NCBI GenBank assembly: GCA_015039315.1
Contig: WIDE01000016.1
Coordinates: forward strand, 124,001-188,000
Length of the DNA stretch: 64,000 nucleotides
Source: Clavulina sp. PMI_390
Lineage: Eukaryota > Basidiomycota > Agaricomycetes > Cantharellales > Hydnaceae
Direction: 5' to 3'
The translations under genes were made by a program, and so were the position numbers. Of this stretch, positions 12,234-23,202 are shown piece by piece. The notes below the pieces were generated by a model, which saw only the letters and a list, made by a program, of their open reading frames with translations, was not told where the DNA came from and ran no database searches. The stretch's first letter is position 1. Every line of letters starts with the position of its first letter.

Positions 12234-12510
12234 TAGATGTCAGTACTTGATTGATATTTTGCACATCCTCCGCTTAATATCCCTTTCCTGTGGCTGTAGT
12301 GCGATCACATGTAGCCCTAGTACCCAAATGCTACTCGTCGTCTCCATCGGTTGTCTTACTTTGCTGATGCTGCAACTTCTCAACTTGTTGATTTCACTTT
12401 CCATTCTTCTCACATGAAATCTTTCTCATAACCTGAACCTTTTCAACTGCCATATCCCCTCGATCAATCTCGTCCACTTCAGCCACCTTCAGCCACCCAT
12501 GATCTTCCCA

Positions 12511-12992
12511 TTACCAGCCACCTCCAGCCGATATGCTCTGTACCTCATTCACTAGCCTACTTTTCTGTTCCTCGAGATATGCAAATAAACCTTCATACCC
12601 TTCGTTTAAGATTTTGTTCCTGACGCGTTTGATGGGCACGCTTGGGTGCAAGATGTAGGGTTGTGAGTTGACCCGTGGGAAAATTCCAGGCAGTTGGCGC
12701 TTCTTTCCTTCTTGATCCTCGACACTAAATTGCCCAGCAGGTGTCATTAAGCCCCAGGAACCTGAAAAAAGGGTCACGAAATTCGTTCACGATCGCACTT
12801 CTCAATAGGAGCTGCGCTCATGATCAGTGAAGATACCGACCGACCCCACTTGTTCAGTTCGATGCCAGCTGACCCCCCATTCACGAATTCATCCGTCGAG
12901 AAGTTTACCTCCACTAATGTGAACCCCGCAAAATGATATCGGCTGTAACAATTTTCCACCCAGTCCGATGCGAATAGGCTAGAACAAGCCAT
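12511..12992 (-). CDS. Uncharacterised small protein, two exons
   Basis: I do not recognise this family. The first exon starts at ATG 12992 (MACSSLFASDWVENCYSR) and reads through HFAGFTLVEVNFSTDEFV and GSAGIELNKWG. A donor gtcggt and an acceptor ttttttcag about 82 bases later join it in phase to SWGLMTPAGQFSVEDQEGKK, then to PRVNSQPYILHPSVPI and a charged helical end, LFAYLEEQKSRLVNEVQ, with the stop at 12511-12513. A single canonical intron that joins two open frames supports a real gene of roughly 130 residues. No signal peptide or membrane segment. Divergent from the first monooxygenase (181 bases between ATGs). Confidence 0.5.
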
Positions 12993-13053
12993 CCCGTGCC
13001 AGTTGAATGTCCAGTTCGCCGAGCCGGTGTGCCGCCATTAGCCATCCTACGGT

Positions 13054-13061
13054 TATATAAG
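13054..13061 (+). promoter_or_regulatory. TATA box of monooxygenase 1
   Basis: TATATAAG lies about 120 bases upstream of the ATG at 13174. The intact sister genes have equivalent boxes. Confidence 0.55.
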
Positions 13062-13173
13062 AGGGAGGTACATCTGGTCACGCCCTCCTGATATCTAAAC
13101 CTCCACGCGAAACCTTCTAAGAGCGCCAGAGATCAACCGAGTATCAAGAGTTACGACTAACGAAGAAGATAGG

Positions 13174-15599
13174 ATGTCGGAACCCCAGATCGACGCCCAG
13201 GCTATCGCAGAGAAGGTGCTGGCTCAATTACAGGATGCCTTTCTCAAGAAGGACGTTTCCGCTATCCAGGCGCTCTGCCTGCCGAACGGATATCTTCGCG
13301 AGTGAGTCTTCTATACTTTCGTGCCGTGAATGATGAGCTAATTTCACCATTCCGTAGTCTATTGGTCACCAGCTGGGACTTTGCATCGATTACGCAGCCC
13401 GATCTCCCGGCTTTTTGGGAGAAGCATGGACTTCCAGAGGTCACGGGCCTCGCGATTAGCAAGAAGAGGACTCCACCTTTGTACTTCGAGCCGACGCAGT
13501 GGATCCAGTGCGTCACACTCATTTCCTCTGCATTGAATGAGGATCCTACTATCACCCTTGCGTTTTGGCTAATACCAAGAACTATATTCAAACAGAGGAC
13601 TCTACACATTTGAGACACCCTTAGGCTATGGTGAAGGCTTCATCAGACTCCTCCGTGATCCTCAAGAGTCCACCCCATCGTGGAAGATCTTCACTTTCTC
13701 TCTTGCCCTCGCCTCCCTCAAGAAGTACCCTGAAATCGCACGCGAGCTGCGCCCCATCGGCACTGAGTATGGCTCGCGTTCGTCTACCCAGACGTGGCTC
13801 GAGGCACGCGCTGAGGCTGTCGAGTTCCCCAACAACGACCCACAGGTTGTCATCATTGGGGCAGGCCAGAGCGGGCTTATGCTCGCCGCTAGACTAAAGC
13901 GCCAGGGGATCAGAGCTCTGCTGGTCGAGAAGAGTCAGCGCCTGGGTGATACTTGGCGAAAGCGATACAAGACGCTCGTGTTGCATGATTATATCTGGGG
14001 AAACCACTTCCCATTCATGCCGTTCCCGGATGATTGGCCAGTATTCATCCCCAAGGACAAGATCGCTGGATGGTTTGAGTCTTATGCGAGTATCATGGAG
14101 CTGAATGTGGTGAGTATCGTGGTCCATACCTTACAAGGGCTTCAAGTGAGCTTTGTGAGATTTCTCACGTTTCTATCGTACAGTGGCTGGAATCTACTAT
14201 TGAACCTGACACCACAGTTTACGATGATGCGACAGGAGTCTTCACGCTCAAAGTTCGTCGTGGCGATGGCTCAATCCGCGAACTCAAAACTCATCACGTA
14301 GTCCTTGCTACTGGCCATTCGTGCGTTCCCTCCCTTTCACGCGATACTATACCTCTAATGTCTAAACCGTCGTGTATCCATGTAGAGGAGAGCCAAAGAT
14401 CTTTAAGTTCAAAGGTCAGGAAGATTTCCAGGGTGTCTTGACACACTCAAGTGGACACAAAGGTGGAGAGGGCTGGGCAGGCAAAAAGGCGGTCGTGATT
14501 GGAGCTTGCAACTCTGGTGAGCCTTTCCCGTTGATACCCAAGGCGTGAGTACTCAAACGAAACCTCGAAAGGCCACGATATCTGCCAGGAGTTTTACAAT
14601 TCTGGAGCCGATGTCACGATGATTCAGCGCTCGCCTACGCTTGTCATCAGCTCTGAGCCTGGTGTTGGTGTCCTAATGAAGCCTGCCTATGGCGAAGGCG
14701 GTCCCCCGACTGAGGTATGACAAGCCTCAACTCCTACAAGCTCTTAACCCAGCCACCCGTTCATAAACATTTTTCGGAAAGGACGCGGATTTGGGTGTAG
14801 CCTCCTTCCCTGAAACAGCAACTCTTCCTTATCAGAAGGCAGCACATGCACACATCTTAGATCTCGACAAAGACCTGAACGAGGGGCTGCGCAAGGCCGG
14901 TTTCCTACTTCCCAAGGAGAACACTGGAGGCTTGCTAATCAAATATCACGAATTCGGGGGTGTACGTGTCTGGATGCTATGACCTTGTTGTTTATGAGGT
15001 TTATCTAACGAATTATTGTTATTCAGGGCTATTACATCAACGTTGGCTGCTCTGACCTCATCATCGATGGCAAGGTCAAAATCAAATCTGGTCAGGGAGT
15101 GTCTCACTTCGAGAAGAACGGGATCCGTCTCGAAGATGGGACCTTCCTTGAGGCAGATATCGTCGTTCTTGCCACTGGTGATTATCTCGTGGACATACAA
15201 CGCACGACATTCTCTCTAAATTCAACGTTTTAGGCTACACTTCTATGCGTGACACTGCCAGAAGGCTTGTAGGCTCGACTATCACTGACCGCACGGGTGA
15301 AGTGTGGGGCTACGACAAGGAAGGCGAAATTCAAGGCATCTGGAGGCGCTCTGGCCATCCAGGGTGAGCTTCTCTGTCTCATCTTATCTTGAAAGCCTCA
15401 CTTCATACCATCTCCTTTGCGTTAGATTCTGGTATATGGGCGGGGTGAGCATGCTCAATCCTGCATTTACTATCTCCTGATTGCCCGCGTCATACTAACG
15501 ATACAAATATGATAGAATCTACTTCTGGCTCGGATCTACTCGCACTACCTCGCCCTACAAATTAAGGCCATAGAAGAGGGAATTGCGCAGAAAATTTAA
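13174..15599 (+). CDS. Flavin-dependent monooxygenase 1 (FMO-like, NTF2-like N-terminus)
   Basis: First of three tandem paralogues. An N-terminal segment (AQLQDAFLKKDVSAIQALCL ... LVTSWDFASITQPDLPAFWE) resembles an NTF2/SnoaL-like fold. The FAD-binding site VVIIGAGQSGLMLAARL lies about 200 residues in, followed by RLGDTWRKRYKTLVLHD and WPVFIPKDK. The FMO-type signature region is FQGVLTHSSGHKG, then a second dinucleotide site VVIGACNSGHDIC and the family ATG motif VVLATGYTSMRDTARR. The C-terminus has WRRSGHPGFWYMGG and IKAIEEGIAQKI. Roughly ten exons with in-phase GT..AG introns; stop 15597-15599. Predicted to oxidise a small molecule with NADPH and O2; substrate unknown. No signal peptide, so probably cytosolic. 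Confidence 0.85.
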
Positions 15600-15879
15600 T
15601 GTTCCTTAGTGCATTGAAGCCTCTCGCCTCTAGTAAACTTTCTCTGTTGACTATACCATGCGTGTGATCCTAATAATATTACTCCCCAACGAGCTAGGCT
15701 TATTTTCAGGGATTCTCATATGTCTGCTTATGGATAGACACAAAGCCTTTCTCTGGACTCTACCTCTAGAGCTCGCGATGTTTTCTGGGAGATCCCTCGG
15801 CTTGATATATCATATAACAGTCTCCTGAAATGACGCACTGTAGGCTGTGGCCTCCTAACATGAAACAGTTAGCTTCTCT

Positions 15880-16637
15880 GCATGAAAGCATCGCATGAAA
15901 CGATTCTAGAAATAGACCAAGCCCTGAATGACAGACTGTGGAAGGCTGGCTTTGACTCCTAAACAAGAATATGAGAGGGATTGATGATCGTGTATCACGA
16001 GTTCGGAGATGTGCGGGCTGGAGCGTCGTTGCTTTACTCTGCAAGTCTCGTTTGACTCAGTCGGATTTTTCTTATTTAAGCTACCAAATCAATGTTAGAC
16101 GTTCTGATACCATAATTGAGGATAAGGTGAAGATCAGATCTAGTGAGGCGGTTTCCCATGTTGAGAAGAATGGTGTCCGCTTGGCAGACGGCGCTCTGCT
16201 TGGAGCGAATATTGTCGTTCTTGCCGCAGGAAAATTTCTCTACTTCTTGGTAACGGTCGCGAGAATAAATTTTTGTTGTATCAGGACACAAGTCCATGCG
16301 CGAAACTGCATAGGCTCGGCCATCACAGACCATACTGGCATTGTGGGTTGTGATTAACAAGGCAAGATTCAAAGCATTTGGGGGCGTTATGACAATATTG
16401 GGGTAGTCCCGTACTTCCCCTGTTATCTTGCACGTCTATCAAGCGTATCCCCGTTTCGTCCATGGATTCTGGTATATGGGTGGGGTAAGTGGATTAGGGC
16501 CGCACCTCCCCACGCTCGCAATCTTTCCATACCAACTTGATGAATCGATATGGAATATCCCGTTTGCTCGTATATACTTCCATCAGCTCGCGCTTCAGAT
16601 TGAGGCCGCGGAAGAAGGACTTGCACCGAAGGTATAG
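15880..16637 (+). pseudogene. Decayed 3' fragment of a fourth monooxygenase
   Basis: This tract translates in shifting frames to the 3' half of the neighbouring monooxygenases. HETILEIDQALNDRLWKAGF matches HAHILDLDKDLNEGLRKAGF of gene 1. A block with IIEDKVKIRSSEAVSHVEKN and GVRLADGALLGANIVVLAAG follows, then HKSMRETA with a stop, FWYMGG and a final ARIYFHQLALQIEAAEEGLA. In-frame stops and frameshifts lie between the blocks, and the 5' half (FAD site) is absent. It lies between genes 1 and 2 and is a relic of a tandem duplicate. The left boundary is approximate. Confidence 0.8.
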
Positions 16638-17319
16638 GGCATGGCTCCCCGGACAATCCTGATGGCCCCTTATATTCAATTCCTTATGATCAGAACATAT
16701 GGTTGACCCTATCGTTAATAATAATAGTCGAGTTGGATGCTCTGCTCGGGCTCAAATCGCGGGATATTGGGGATCTATGATTTGCTGGCCGAGGGGAACT
16801 CGTTATTACTTCGGCCGTGAGAAGCGGGCCGTCAAAGATATTTGCTTCCGTCTTTCAGAGTACTCCAAGTTGTTGAAACGGGGGAGGCATCGAGGAAGCA
16901 GGGACGAGGATAACAATGACGTCAGAGGCAGACGGAACGTTCATGCAGTCGGCCCTAGCAGCGGCAAGACCCTAGCGCCCAGTGACGCGAAACATGAGTG
17001 AAGGTTAGCGCTTTACTCTCCAACAGTTTTTATGCACCTAACTCCCACAACTATGGCATTCAGCTTTGGCACGGGCTGCTGTACTCAACCTTGTATAGAA
17101 CTCAACTTCTGTGGATCTGGACCGAGAAGCTACCGGGAACAGCTGACCGTTAGCCAAGGAGCCCTTGGCCACGGCGAGGCGCGGGGACTCCTCCCCGAGT
17201 CCGCATTCTGGGAAGACTTGGATCGCTTATAAAAGGACATATGATTAGATGGGGATGAGAGCCTCATCGTCAGTGTCCAGGAATTTGACTGTTTGTCGTC
17301 TGGTGGACGAACACCTCAT
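16638..17319. other. Intergenic, pseudogene to monooxygenase 2
   Basis: Short open frames occur (for example 16699-17001) but have no recognisable protein character and no supporting splice pattern. The right end is the promoter of monooxygenase 2. Otherwise nothing is seen. Confidence 0.45.
17228..17235 (+). promoter_or_regulatory. TATA box of monooxygenase 2
   Basis: A perfect TATAAAAG lies 92 bases upstream of the ATG at 17320. Confidence 0.65.
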
Positions 17320-19780
17320 ATGGCGACTTCTGATTTCCACGCTATTGCACCAAAAGTTGTTGAGACTGTAGTCACCAAGCTACAGGATGCGTTTAGTCGA
17401 AAGGATATCCCTGCCGTCCAGGCACTCTGTCTACCTAACGGATATCTTCGCGAGTGAGCCTCCAGATACAAATCCCCGCTTGGGAGCCCAACGTGGAACT
17501 CACGATCGGTCTATGACTATTATTTGGATAGCTTGCTGATAACCAACTGGGATTTCTCCTCGGTCCCTCAGAGCGACCTACCAGCCTTTTGGGAGAAGCA
17601 CGGGCTTCCTGAAATCACCAACTTGGCGATCAGCAAGACCAGAATCCCACCAATGTACCTCGATGACACCAAATGGATTCAGTGCGTCAAGATCCCATAG
17701 TTTGCTCAAATCTACTCTGATGTTGCCATAACTTATGTTTCCCGCGCCCAACTTCCTCTCATGCCCAGAGGTTATTATACATTTGAGACACCTATCGCCC
17801 ACGGAGAAGGGTTCATGCGACTCCTTCATGACCCTCAAGTCACGGACGAGGTTCTCTCTTGGAAGATCTTCACATTCTCCCTCACGCTGTCGTCCCTCAA
17901 GAACCACCCTGAGATCGCTCGTGATTTGCGGCCTATTGGAATGGAGCAGCACTCTCGCGCCACCGCCCGAACTTGGTTTGAGACGCGCGCCGAGGCAGTT
18001 GAGTTCCCCAATGGTGACCCACAGGTAGTGATCATTGGCGCGGGCCAGGCTGGGCTCATGACCGCGGCCAGATTGAAGCGTCTCGGGGTCACAGCCCTCA
18101 TAGTGGAGAAGAATGCGAGGGTGGGCGATAATTGGCGTCATCGCTACAAGTCACTCGTTCTCCACGACTTGATCTGGACTTGCCACTTCCCATACTTGAA
18201 GTTCCCTGACGACTGGCCTGTGTTCATTCCCAAAGATAAGATGGTGGGATGGCTAGAGTCGTATGCAAATATCATGGAGCTGAATGTGGTAAGCTTCCTT
18301 GGAGCCCATTTGGGGAATCTTGCATCTCAATACGCATTTATTCTTTATCTAGTGGCTCGAGTCCACGGTTGAGCCGAACAGCACTGTCTATGATGAGGCT
18401 TCAGGAACTTTCACGCTTAAAGTTCGCCGAGGCGATGGTTCCGTTCGCGAGCTCAAGACTCACCACATTGTATTAGCCACTGGGCAAGCGTGAGTTCCCC
18501 CGATTTTTTGTGGCCGTTCACCCTTGGTCAACTTGTTTATCCCCATACAGTGGAGAGCCATATGTTCCTTCATTCAAGGGTCTAGACGACTTCCAAGGTG
18601 TTGTGATGCATTCAAGCAGTTACAAAGGAGATGTTTCGTGGACAGGAAAGAAAGCTGTGGTTGTTGGAACGGGCAGTTCAGGCAAGCCTATTGCGCTAGA
18701 TGCCTTGGGAGCCATGCTAAGGTTGCTAACCTTTTGCGTTCACTATGATAGCCCACGACATTTGCGAAGATTTCCATTACTCCGGAGTAGATGTGACAAT
18801 GGTCCAACGACGACCAACGCTCGTCACCAATCTCGAACCCGCTGCCAGCATACTCCTCAAATCTATGTATAGCGACGTTAGTCCCCCAATGGAGGTATAT
18901 CGTCCTTGCTGCTAAGGTCGTACAGTTCACTTATTTGTGCTGCTATTCCTTCAAACCCAAGGACTCGGATTTAGCCATGGTCTCGCTTCCTATACGAGTC
19001 ATGCGAGGCATCATGCAGATGTTACACGGCATGATTCTCGAATTCGATAAAAACACTCACGAAGGTCTGAGGAAGGCCGGATTCTTGCTCGAGGAAGGAA
19101 ACAACGGTGGCACTATCATGAAATACCTGGAGAAAGGCGGCGTAGGTCTTTGGCTCGTCTGGATCTACATCCCTTGTGTGAACGCCATCTTTGATCGACT
19201 CTAGGGTTTCTACCTCAACGTTGGCTGCTCAGAACTCATCATCGATGGTAAAGTGAAGCTGAAGTCGGGCCAAGAGATCTCCCACTTTGAGAAGAACGGT
19301 GTCCGTATGGCTGATGGCACATTGCTGGAGGCAGACGTTGTTGTGCTTGCAACTGGCGAGTTTGATCAAAAGTCAGATGCCACAGGCTCCTCATTCTCCG
19401 TTTTAGGATATACCTCGATGCGCGAAACAGCGAAACGGATTGTCGGGCCCACTATTGCTGACCGAACTGGTGAGGTGTGGGGTCTTGATGAAGGGGGAGA
19501 CCCTCAAGGTATTTGGCGACGATCCGGGCATCCTGGGTGAGTCGAACCCCGATCTTTTCGCCGCGCGCTATAATAATGCACGAAAACTCAATACATGGGT
19601 GACCTTCGCAGCTTCTGGTATATGGGCGGGGTGAGTACTTTAATACCTCCGTAACAATTTGTGGCAATAAGATCTGAGATGTTTATTCGAATGCAGAACT
19701 TGATCCTTTCCCGCATTTTCTCTCAATATCTGGCGCTTCAGATCAAGGCTATAGAGGAAGGCATCGCCCAGAAAATGTAA
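17320..19780 (+). CDS. Flavin-dependent monooxygenase 2 (FMO-like)
   Basis: Second intact paralogue. It begins MATSDFHAIAPKVVETV and keeps the order of gene 1: NTF2-like N-terminus, FAD site VVIIGAGQAGLMTAARL, RVGDNWRHRYKSLVLHD, FMO motif, NADP site, ATG motif, and the IKAIEEGIAQKM end at 19778-19780. Its signature FQGVVMHSSSYKG fits the classic FMO motif FxGxxxHxxxYK exactly, better than its sisters. The second nucleotide site reads VVVGTGSSAHDIC after splicing; that intron has a GC donor (TCAG|GCAAGC), whereas genes 1 and 3 have GT at the same place. It is closest to gene 1 by eye. Reaction presumed NADPH-dependent oxygenation; substrate unknown. Confidence 0.87.
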
Positions 19781-20214
19781 ACACAATTCCTTTGCTACTG
19801 GAAAATTGGCCAGAATTGGGATACCGTTGGAATCTCATGTTAAGCGGGTTTCCGCAACCAACCACTCTTTCATATCCCCATAGCAAGCGCACATGGTATA
19901 AATATAAGCAGATGGCCGAGCTCGATAGTCATGGATAAAAGTGCCGCTCTGAACTTTATGTGTGATCAGCGCTTCGGCGATGGCGCCCCGACACTCGCCT
20001 TCTTCCAACCCCACATCTCAATTCCACCACGTGCTAACAATATGGGGTTGCGTCTCCACTTGCTGTGTAAGAGCTAGGTATCTGGTGAGCTGTTCGAGCG
20101 CCCTTTGGGGTATGGTCCCTCTTGCCCTTGGGTTCAGCCTCGGTATAAATATCTGGAACCTCCCTCTGTCTGCTTCTCCCCAATTCCACGACTCTTCGGA
20201 TTCCACAACTTGAA
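19781..20214. other. Intergenic, monooxygenase 2 to 3
   Basis: The region contains two TATA-like octamers, TATAAATA at 19897-19904 and at 20144-20151. The second is placed correctly for monooxygenase 3. The first has no gene directly behind it and may be a relic or an alternative promoter. No coding signal is seen. Confidence 0.45.
20144..20151 (+). promoter_or_regulatory. TATA box of monooxygenase 3
   Basis: TATAAATA lies 71 bases upstream of the ATG at 20215. Confidence 0.6.
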
Positions 20215-22605
20215 ATGACGTCAGAAACAGCTCCCACCGACATTGTGTCGACCCTCCTCTCCAGCCTACAAATCGCGTTCACTACGCAAGACGTATCTTC
20301 AGTACAGTCTCTCTTACTCCCCAATGGATACCTTCGCGAGTTTGTCTCGTCACTTCGCCTTTGCTTTCCTCAGCTAATCTGGACTATCATAGCCTTTTGG
20401 TCTCGCATTGGGATTTCGCCTCCGTTCATCGGGATGATCTCACCACTTTCTGGGCTAAGCACGGATTGCCGAAAGTCACCAACTTGGCTGTCAGTAAGAC
20501 CAGGACTCCGCCAATGCTAGTCGAGGCTGTTCAGTGGATTCAGTGCGTGAATCCATCGTCCTCACGAGCTCGCCTCCGCTGACCGTCTGCATAGAGCATA
20601 TTATACCTTCGAGACACCAGTTGGTCATGGTGAAGGCTTTTTGCGCCTCTTGAAAGACCCAGATGCTCCGCCGATCAAAATCGAGTGGAAAATTCTAACG
20701 TTCTCCTTAACGCTAGCATCGATCAAGGAGCACCCTGAGCGCGTCGCCACTTACCGGCCTATTGGTGTACAACACGGTCCTCAGCTCGCACCAAAAACAT
20801 GGCTTCACAATCGAATCGAAGAGTCGGCCTTCCCTGACAATTACCCCCAGGTGGTCATCATAGGGGCCGGACAGGGTGGGCTGATGGTCGCTGCACATCT
20901 CAAAAGTCTCGGTGTAAGAACGCTGATCATCGAGAAGACGAAGCGAGTTGGGGATGGGTGGCGCAATCGATATGAGTCTTTGGTCCTTCATGACTATGTG
21001 TGGAGCAATCATTTTCCGTTCTGTAAATTTCCCGAGAGCTGGCCCGTGTTCACCCCTAAAGATAAGTTAGCGGATTGGATGGAGGCATATGCCAGCATCA
21101 TGGAGCTGAACATCGTACGTTGGCGTTCTCCGATTGTCTCACGTACAAAACCGATTCGCATTTTTCCCTCTAGTGGCTTGGGTCCACAGTTGAGCCAGAT
21201 AGTGCCACATATGATGATACCAACGCCACGTTCAGCCTGCGTGTTCGGCGAGAAGATGGCACAGTACGCACTCTGACAGCGCGCCATATTGTACTGGCGA
21301 CAGGGTCATCGTGAGTCTCGGACCTATTGACTGGCTTTTTGAGCCGCGGTCTTCCCAGCTTAGGTGTCGCTTCATAGTGGAGAACCAAATGTCCCATCGT
21401 ATCCGGGCGTCGAGCAGTTTGAAGGTGGCATAGTGCACTCGAGCGAGTATGGACCAGGAGGGAGCAGCATGTGGGCCGGCAAGGCTGCGGTAGTCGTTGG
21501 GAGTGCCAACTCTGGTTCGTGGCATTGGCCGAATCTGATTGGCCATGCTTTGACGTCGAGTATCATAGGTCATGATCTTTGTCAAGAACTGTACAACGCC
21601 GGAGCAAGCGTTACGATGGTGCAACGTTCCCCTGCGCTGGTTATGAGTGTAGATCCTGGAATCGCCGTGCTCCTGAAACCGGCATATAGTGAGGAAGGTC
21701 CACCAATCGAGGTGAGGCTTGTTTCTTATGAACACCCTCCCTTGTCACTCATTCAGTGGATGGCGGGCTGTATTAGGAATCCGACCTTGCAGTGGCCTCG
21801 TTCCCGAACAATGCAAGCATTCCTTACGGGAAGATGGCCTATGGGGCTATCTGCCACTTGGATCATGATCTCCGCCAGGGTCTACGCAATTCGGGATTCT
21901 TGCTAGAGGAAGAAAATTATGGTGGGCCGTTAGTGAGGTATCTCACCAGAGGCGGGGTGAGTACAGTGCTCATGCTTGATATCATTATCACAAGTTTGCT
22001 GAAAGTTCTCCAATCATATTAGGGCCACTATGTAAACGTCGGAGGGTCTGAGCTCATCATTGACGGCAAAGTGAATATTAAGACTGGTAAAATCGCTCAG
22101 TTTGAGCAAGACGGTATTCGCATGGAAGCTGGGACTTTATTGGAAGCGGATATTGTAATTTTCGCCACAGGTAAGCGCAAATGGGATCCGACCTCGCATG
22201 AGTAGTAGACTCTTATACCTTCGCGGGCTTATAGGGTATAAATCGATGCGTGAAACAGCTAAAAGAGTCTTTGGTGCCAAAATCGCTGATCGGACCGGCC
22301 CAGTATGGGGATTTGACGGTGAAGGTGAACTTCAAGGACTATGGAGACCTTCTGGGCATCCTGGGTGAGTGTCAAATTGCGGGTGCGCGCCGTCCCTTTG
22401 CGCTAGCTGATTAGTGACCGGTCTCGCCACATGCACGCTGCGACACTGGCGTTAGGTTCTGGTACATGGGTGGTGTAAGTTCTAAGAAATTTCAACGCTC
22501 CAATTTGTACGCTGACATTCTTCGAAGAATATTATGCTTTCCCGAATCTATTCTCAGTATCTCGCGATGCAGATCAAGGCTGCTGAGGAAGGTCTCCATG
22601 GATGA
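20215..22605 (+). CDS. Flavin-dependent monooxygenase 3 (FMO-like, most diverged)
   Basis: Third intact paralogue, starting MTSETAPTDIVSTLLSSLQ. It has the FAD site VVIIGAGQGGLMVAAHL, RVGDGWRNRYESLVLHD, NADP site VVVGSANSGHDLC, the ATG motif IVIFATGYKSMRETAKR, and WRPSGHPGFWYMGG. It ends MQIKAAEEGLHG, shorter than the AQK ends of genes 1 and 2, with the stop at 22603-22605. In the signature region it reads FEGGIVHSSEYGPGG, so the lysine after the tyrosine of FxGxxxHxxxYK is lost and two or three residues are added. The glycine-rich NADP site is also degenerate (GSANSG instead of GxGxSG). Intron positions match genes 1 and 2. It could have shifted cofactor or substrate use. Confidence 0.84.
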
Positions 22606-23202
22606 TCTGTGCAGAGCTGTAGTTTCTTCTAGGGATACCATCAGTCTGCCCTCGACGCATTTTTTGTGCAGAATGTGTTCAGCGAGAACTTACCATATCA
22701 TGTGTCGACGTTGCAGTACCCCTTGTGTCAATTTTTCATTCAACCAGTTGGCATTGTTGACATCGAGGAGACCACAAACAATATCATTCAACCTCATAAC
22801 GGTCTTCATCTCCAAAACGCCACCTTGTCGTCCGTACAGAATGAAAATCTTACAAGAGTCTCCACAGTGAATTTTTTCTATATGCAGGAACTGACGAAGC
22901 TTCTCTGCTTTTTCACCACGTTGCCGAGCAGTATCCGCCCAGGTGCTGTTAGGTCCTTGCAGATCCGTTGAATCCGCTTCATAGTCTCTGCTCTCCGGGT
23001 GGTTTTGTCTCTTGCGCCCCGGCAATGTTGTCTACCTTCGATACCCAACCCAGCATCCGAACGCTGCCGAGGTAGCCCCGCGCTACTTGCTCAGTGCTGC
23101 ACAATTAAAGCCCAAAGCAAACTGCTTTGTATATAGTAGCTCAGTTAGTTCCCAATAAGCTCTTTAGGCACCAAAATCCTTCCCTCCTCGACCCTCGCCG
23201 CC
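22606..23202. other. Intergenic, monooxygenase 3 to ligase
   Basis: A minus-strand open frame at 22690-23025 contains a charged stretch (RQRGEKAEKLRQFLHIEK) but has no recognised family and no splice support. The right end holds TATATAG at about 23130, some 70 bases before the ligase ATG, which is the probable core promoter. Confidence 0.4.

Noticed and set aside
12774..12800. A 29-base intron joining the two exons of the small gene at 12511-12992
   Set aside because: Too short for a fungal intron; the 82-base intron with a gtcggt donor also keeps frame and reads better.
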